DNA from: an uncultured Oscillospiraceae bacterium
GTDB taxonomy: Bacteria > Bacillota > Clostridia > Oscillospirales > Acutalibacteraceae
Assembly: GCA_949283785.1 (NCBI GenBank)
Contig: CASDTR010000068.1
Span: forward strand, 1-64,000
Length of the DNA: 64,000 nucleotides
Reading direction: 5' to 3'
The notes beneath the pieces are model-generated. The model saw only the letters and a program-made list of their open reading frames with translations, was not told where the DNA came from and did no database searches. Shown one piece after another: positions 62,849 to 64,000 of the stretch (position 1 is its first letter; every line of letters begins with the position of its first letter). Position numbers and translations under genes: made by a program.

Positions 62849-64000
62849 CTAAAAATTCATATAGATAAACGAGGCGTCGGAGTAGCCGGGGCCGTATATT
62901 CCGAAAATCAGAACCGCTGCAAATACGGCGAGATAAAGGAGCCAGCGAAGGGGCAGGGGGAATGAGGCCGCTTTTTCGCGCACGGGAATCTTTTTGGCTC
63001 TGAGTACGGATACCGTAAAGAGTACCGCAAGGGCGACAGCAAGGATAATAAAGTCGTAGGTGTCAAGACCCAGCTCCAAAAGCGATGAAAGAGGCGTTTC
63101 GTCCCAGTTGAATATTAGACGCTTTGTCATTCTCAGGGCTGTAGTGACGGAATCGCTTCGGAAGAAAATCCATGACTCCACTATGAGCGCAAAGGTGAAG
63201 AGCTGCTGAAAGAGTTTATAAGGAGCGGATTCACGGTTTATGTGCAGACGGGAGCAAAGCTTTTTGCGTGCGGGCAATGTTATTCCGCCTGCTATCTGAT
63301 AGCCGCCGTGGAGCATTCCCCAGGCAATATATTGAAGTCCGACCCCGTGCCAGAAGCCGCTGACGAGAAATACTATAAATATGTTTATGTATTTGCGCAC
63401 TTTTCCATTTCTGTTTCCGCCCAGAGGGATGTAAAGATAATCCCTGAGCCAGCTGCTTAAAGCGATATGCCATCTTCTCCAGAAATCGGGGATTGAAACG
63501 GCGAAATAGGGCTGACGGAAATTGTCGATAATCTTTATGCCGAAAAGTTCTCCCGCTCCGCGGCAAATATCCACGCATCCGGAAAAGTCGGTATATATCT
63601 GGACTGTGTACAGAAGCGCCGCCGCAAGTATGGGCAGAGCCGTATACTGGGTGTGGTTGTCAAAAACCGTGTTTACCAAAATGGCCGCACGGTCGGCAAT
63701 CACCAGCTTTTTGAAAAATCCCCACAGCATAAGCTGAGAGCCGAAAGTGACGGTACGATAGATATCCTCAACACGCTTTTTCGAGAAAAGCTGATCGGCA
63801 AGCTGACTGTAACGGGATATTGGACCCTGAAGAATAAGAGGAAAGAAAACAGCGAAGGAGGCGTACTTTATAAAATTGTGCTCGGCCTTTATGTCTTTCC
63901 TGTATACGTCGATACAATAGCCTGCGGCCTGGAGAGTATAAAAGGAAATGCCCACGGGGACCAGAAGCTTAAAGGCTGAGAAATCTTTTCCTATAAGAGA
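62849..64000 (-). CDS. MBOAT O-acyltransferase, AlgI/PatA type (5' end outside window)
   Basis: Polytopic acyltransferase that passes acetyl groups to the cell exterior, working with the SGNH protein downstream. The frame is open to base 64000, so the first part is missing; the visible 383 residues (or more) include VGISFYTLQAAGYCIDVYR, FPLILQGPISRY, the DFSGCVDICRG block, PDFWRRWHIALSSWLRDYLYIPLGG and the active-site His region LVSGFWHGVGLQYIAWGMLHG. A GTG at 63955 is in frame but lies inside the conserved VGISFYT block, so it is not the true start. The acceptor polymer is not encoded here. Confidence 0.92.
   Translation of the reverse strand, partial: SLIGKDFSAFKLLVPVGISFYTLQAAGYCIDVYRKDIKAEHNFIKYASFAVFFPLILQGPISRYSQLADQLFSKKRVEDIYRTVTFGSQLMLWGFFKKLVIADRAAILVNTVFDNHTQYTALPILAAALLYTVQIYTDFSGCVDICRGAGELFGIKIIDNFRQPYFAVSIPDFWRRWHIALSSWLRDYLYIPLGGNRNGKVRKYINIFIVFLVSGFWHGVGLQYIAWGMLHGGYQIAGGITLPARKKLCSRLHINRESAPYKLFQQLFTFALIVESWIFFRSDSVTTALRMTKRLIFNWDETPLSSLLELGLDTYDFIILAVALAVLFTVSVLRAKKIPVREKAASFPLPLRWLLYLAVFAAVLIFGIYGPGYSDASFIYMNF

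Overview
The window looks like a chromosome segment of an anaerobic, low-to-mid-GC Bacillota, most likely class Clostridia (Oscillospirales/Ruminococcaceae-like). The signs are a SCIFF ribosomal-peptide pair, a T-box leader, strong AGGAGG ribosome sites, a MecA-like adaptor, an Rnf-type module, meso-diaminopimelate dehydrogenase, and hairpin-rich intergenic repeats of a kind common in gut Clostridia. No phage, transposase, CRISPR array or rRNA operon is seen. The placement is inferred from gene content only.

Layout. 1-2.4 kb (minus): RnfE (running off the left edge, with a long charged tail) and RnfD. 2.4-4.4 kb: MecA-like adaptor, ribulose-phosphate epimerase, flavin reductase-like protein. 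4.65-13.0 kb (plus): an arginine cluster argG-argH-argC-(small membrane protein)-argJ-argB-argD-argF behind a promoter with an ArgR-type operator. 13.0-13.4 kb: hairpin-rich repeat. 13.4-15.2 kb: membrane-anchored EEP-family hydrolase and AIM24 protein. 15.2-20.5 kb (minus): membrane MerR regulator, GH13 enzyme, glycogen phosphorylase. 20.8-24.3 kb (plus): zapA, U32 peptidase, dut, maf. 24.5-30.4 kb (plus): mreB-mreC-mreD, PBP2, MinD-like ATPase, mgsA. 30.4-33.8 kb: T-box leader, hisS and aspS. 33.9-36.3 kb: CorA, a small fragment-like ORF, DUF4304 protein, tRNA-Ala(CGC). 36.3-41.4 kb: mnmA, PHP phosphoesterase, unknown protein, HAD phosphatase, GH109-like Gfo/Idh/MocA protein. 41.4-48.7 kb (mostly minus): hairpin repeat, divergent ileS, sugar O-acetyltransferase, MATE pump, Wzx-type flippase. 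48.9-52.9 kb: lone trpB, ddh, HTH membrane regulator pair. 53-57.1 kb (minus): large secreted Pro/Thr-repeat protein, SCIFF maturase scfB and its 48-residue precursor scfA. 57.1-59.6 kb (minus): Orn/Lys/Arg decarboxylase-family enzyme, ilvC. 59.8-61.7 kb (plus): DUF815 ATPase and HD 5'-deoxynucleotidase. 61.8-64 kb (minus): SGNH-type protein and MBOAT acyltransferase (running off the right edge).

How the genes work together. The arg cluster encodes every step from glutamate to arginine except carbamoyl-phosphate supply, with ArgJ recycling the acetyl group. The mre/PBP2/MinD block builds the lateral wall and places division, and ddh supplies diaminopimelate for the same wall. glgP and the GH13 enzyme degrade alpha-glucans. 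The last two genes look like an acetyl-transfer system for an exported polymer.

Most notable observations: an RnfE that lacks the usual second Fe-S cysteine and carries a tail of more than 230 residues; a T-box upstream of hisS-aspS whose specifier (GAC) and antiterminator base (C) both point to tRNA-Asp; a MerR promoter with a 19-base spacer holding its own dyad; the unlisted SCIFF precursor gene; and a divergent IleRS with atypical signature motifs.
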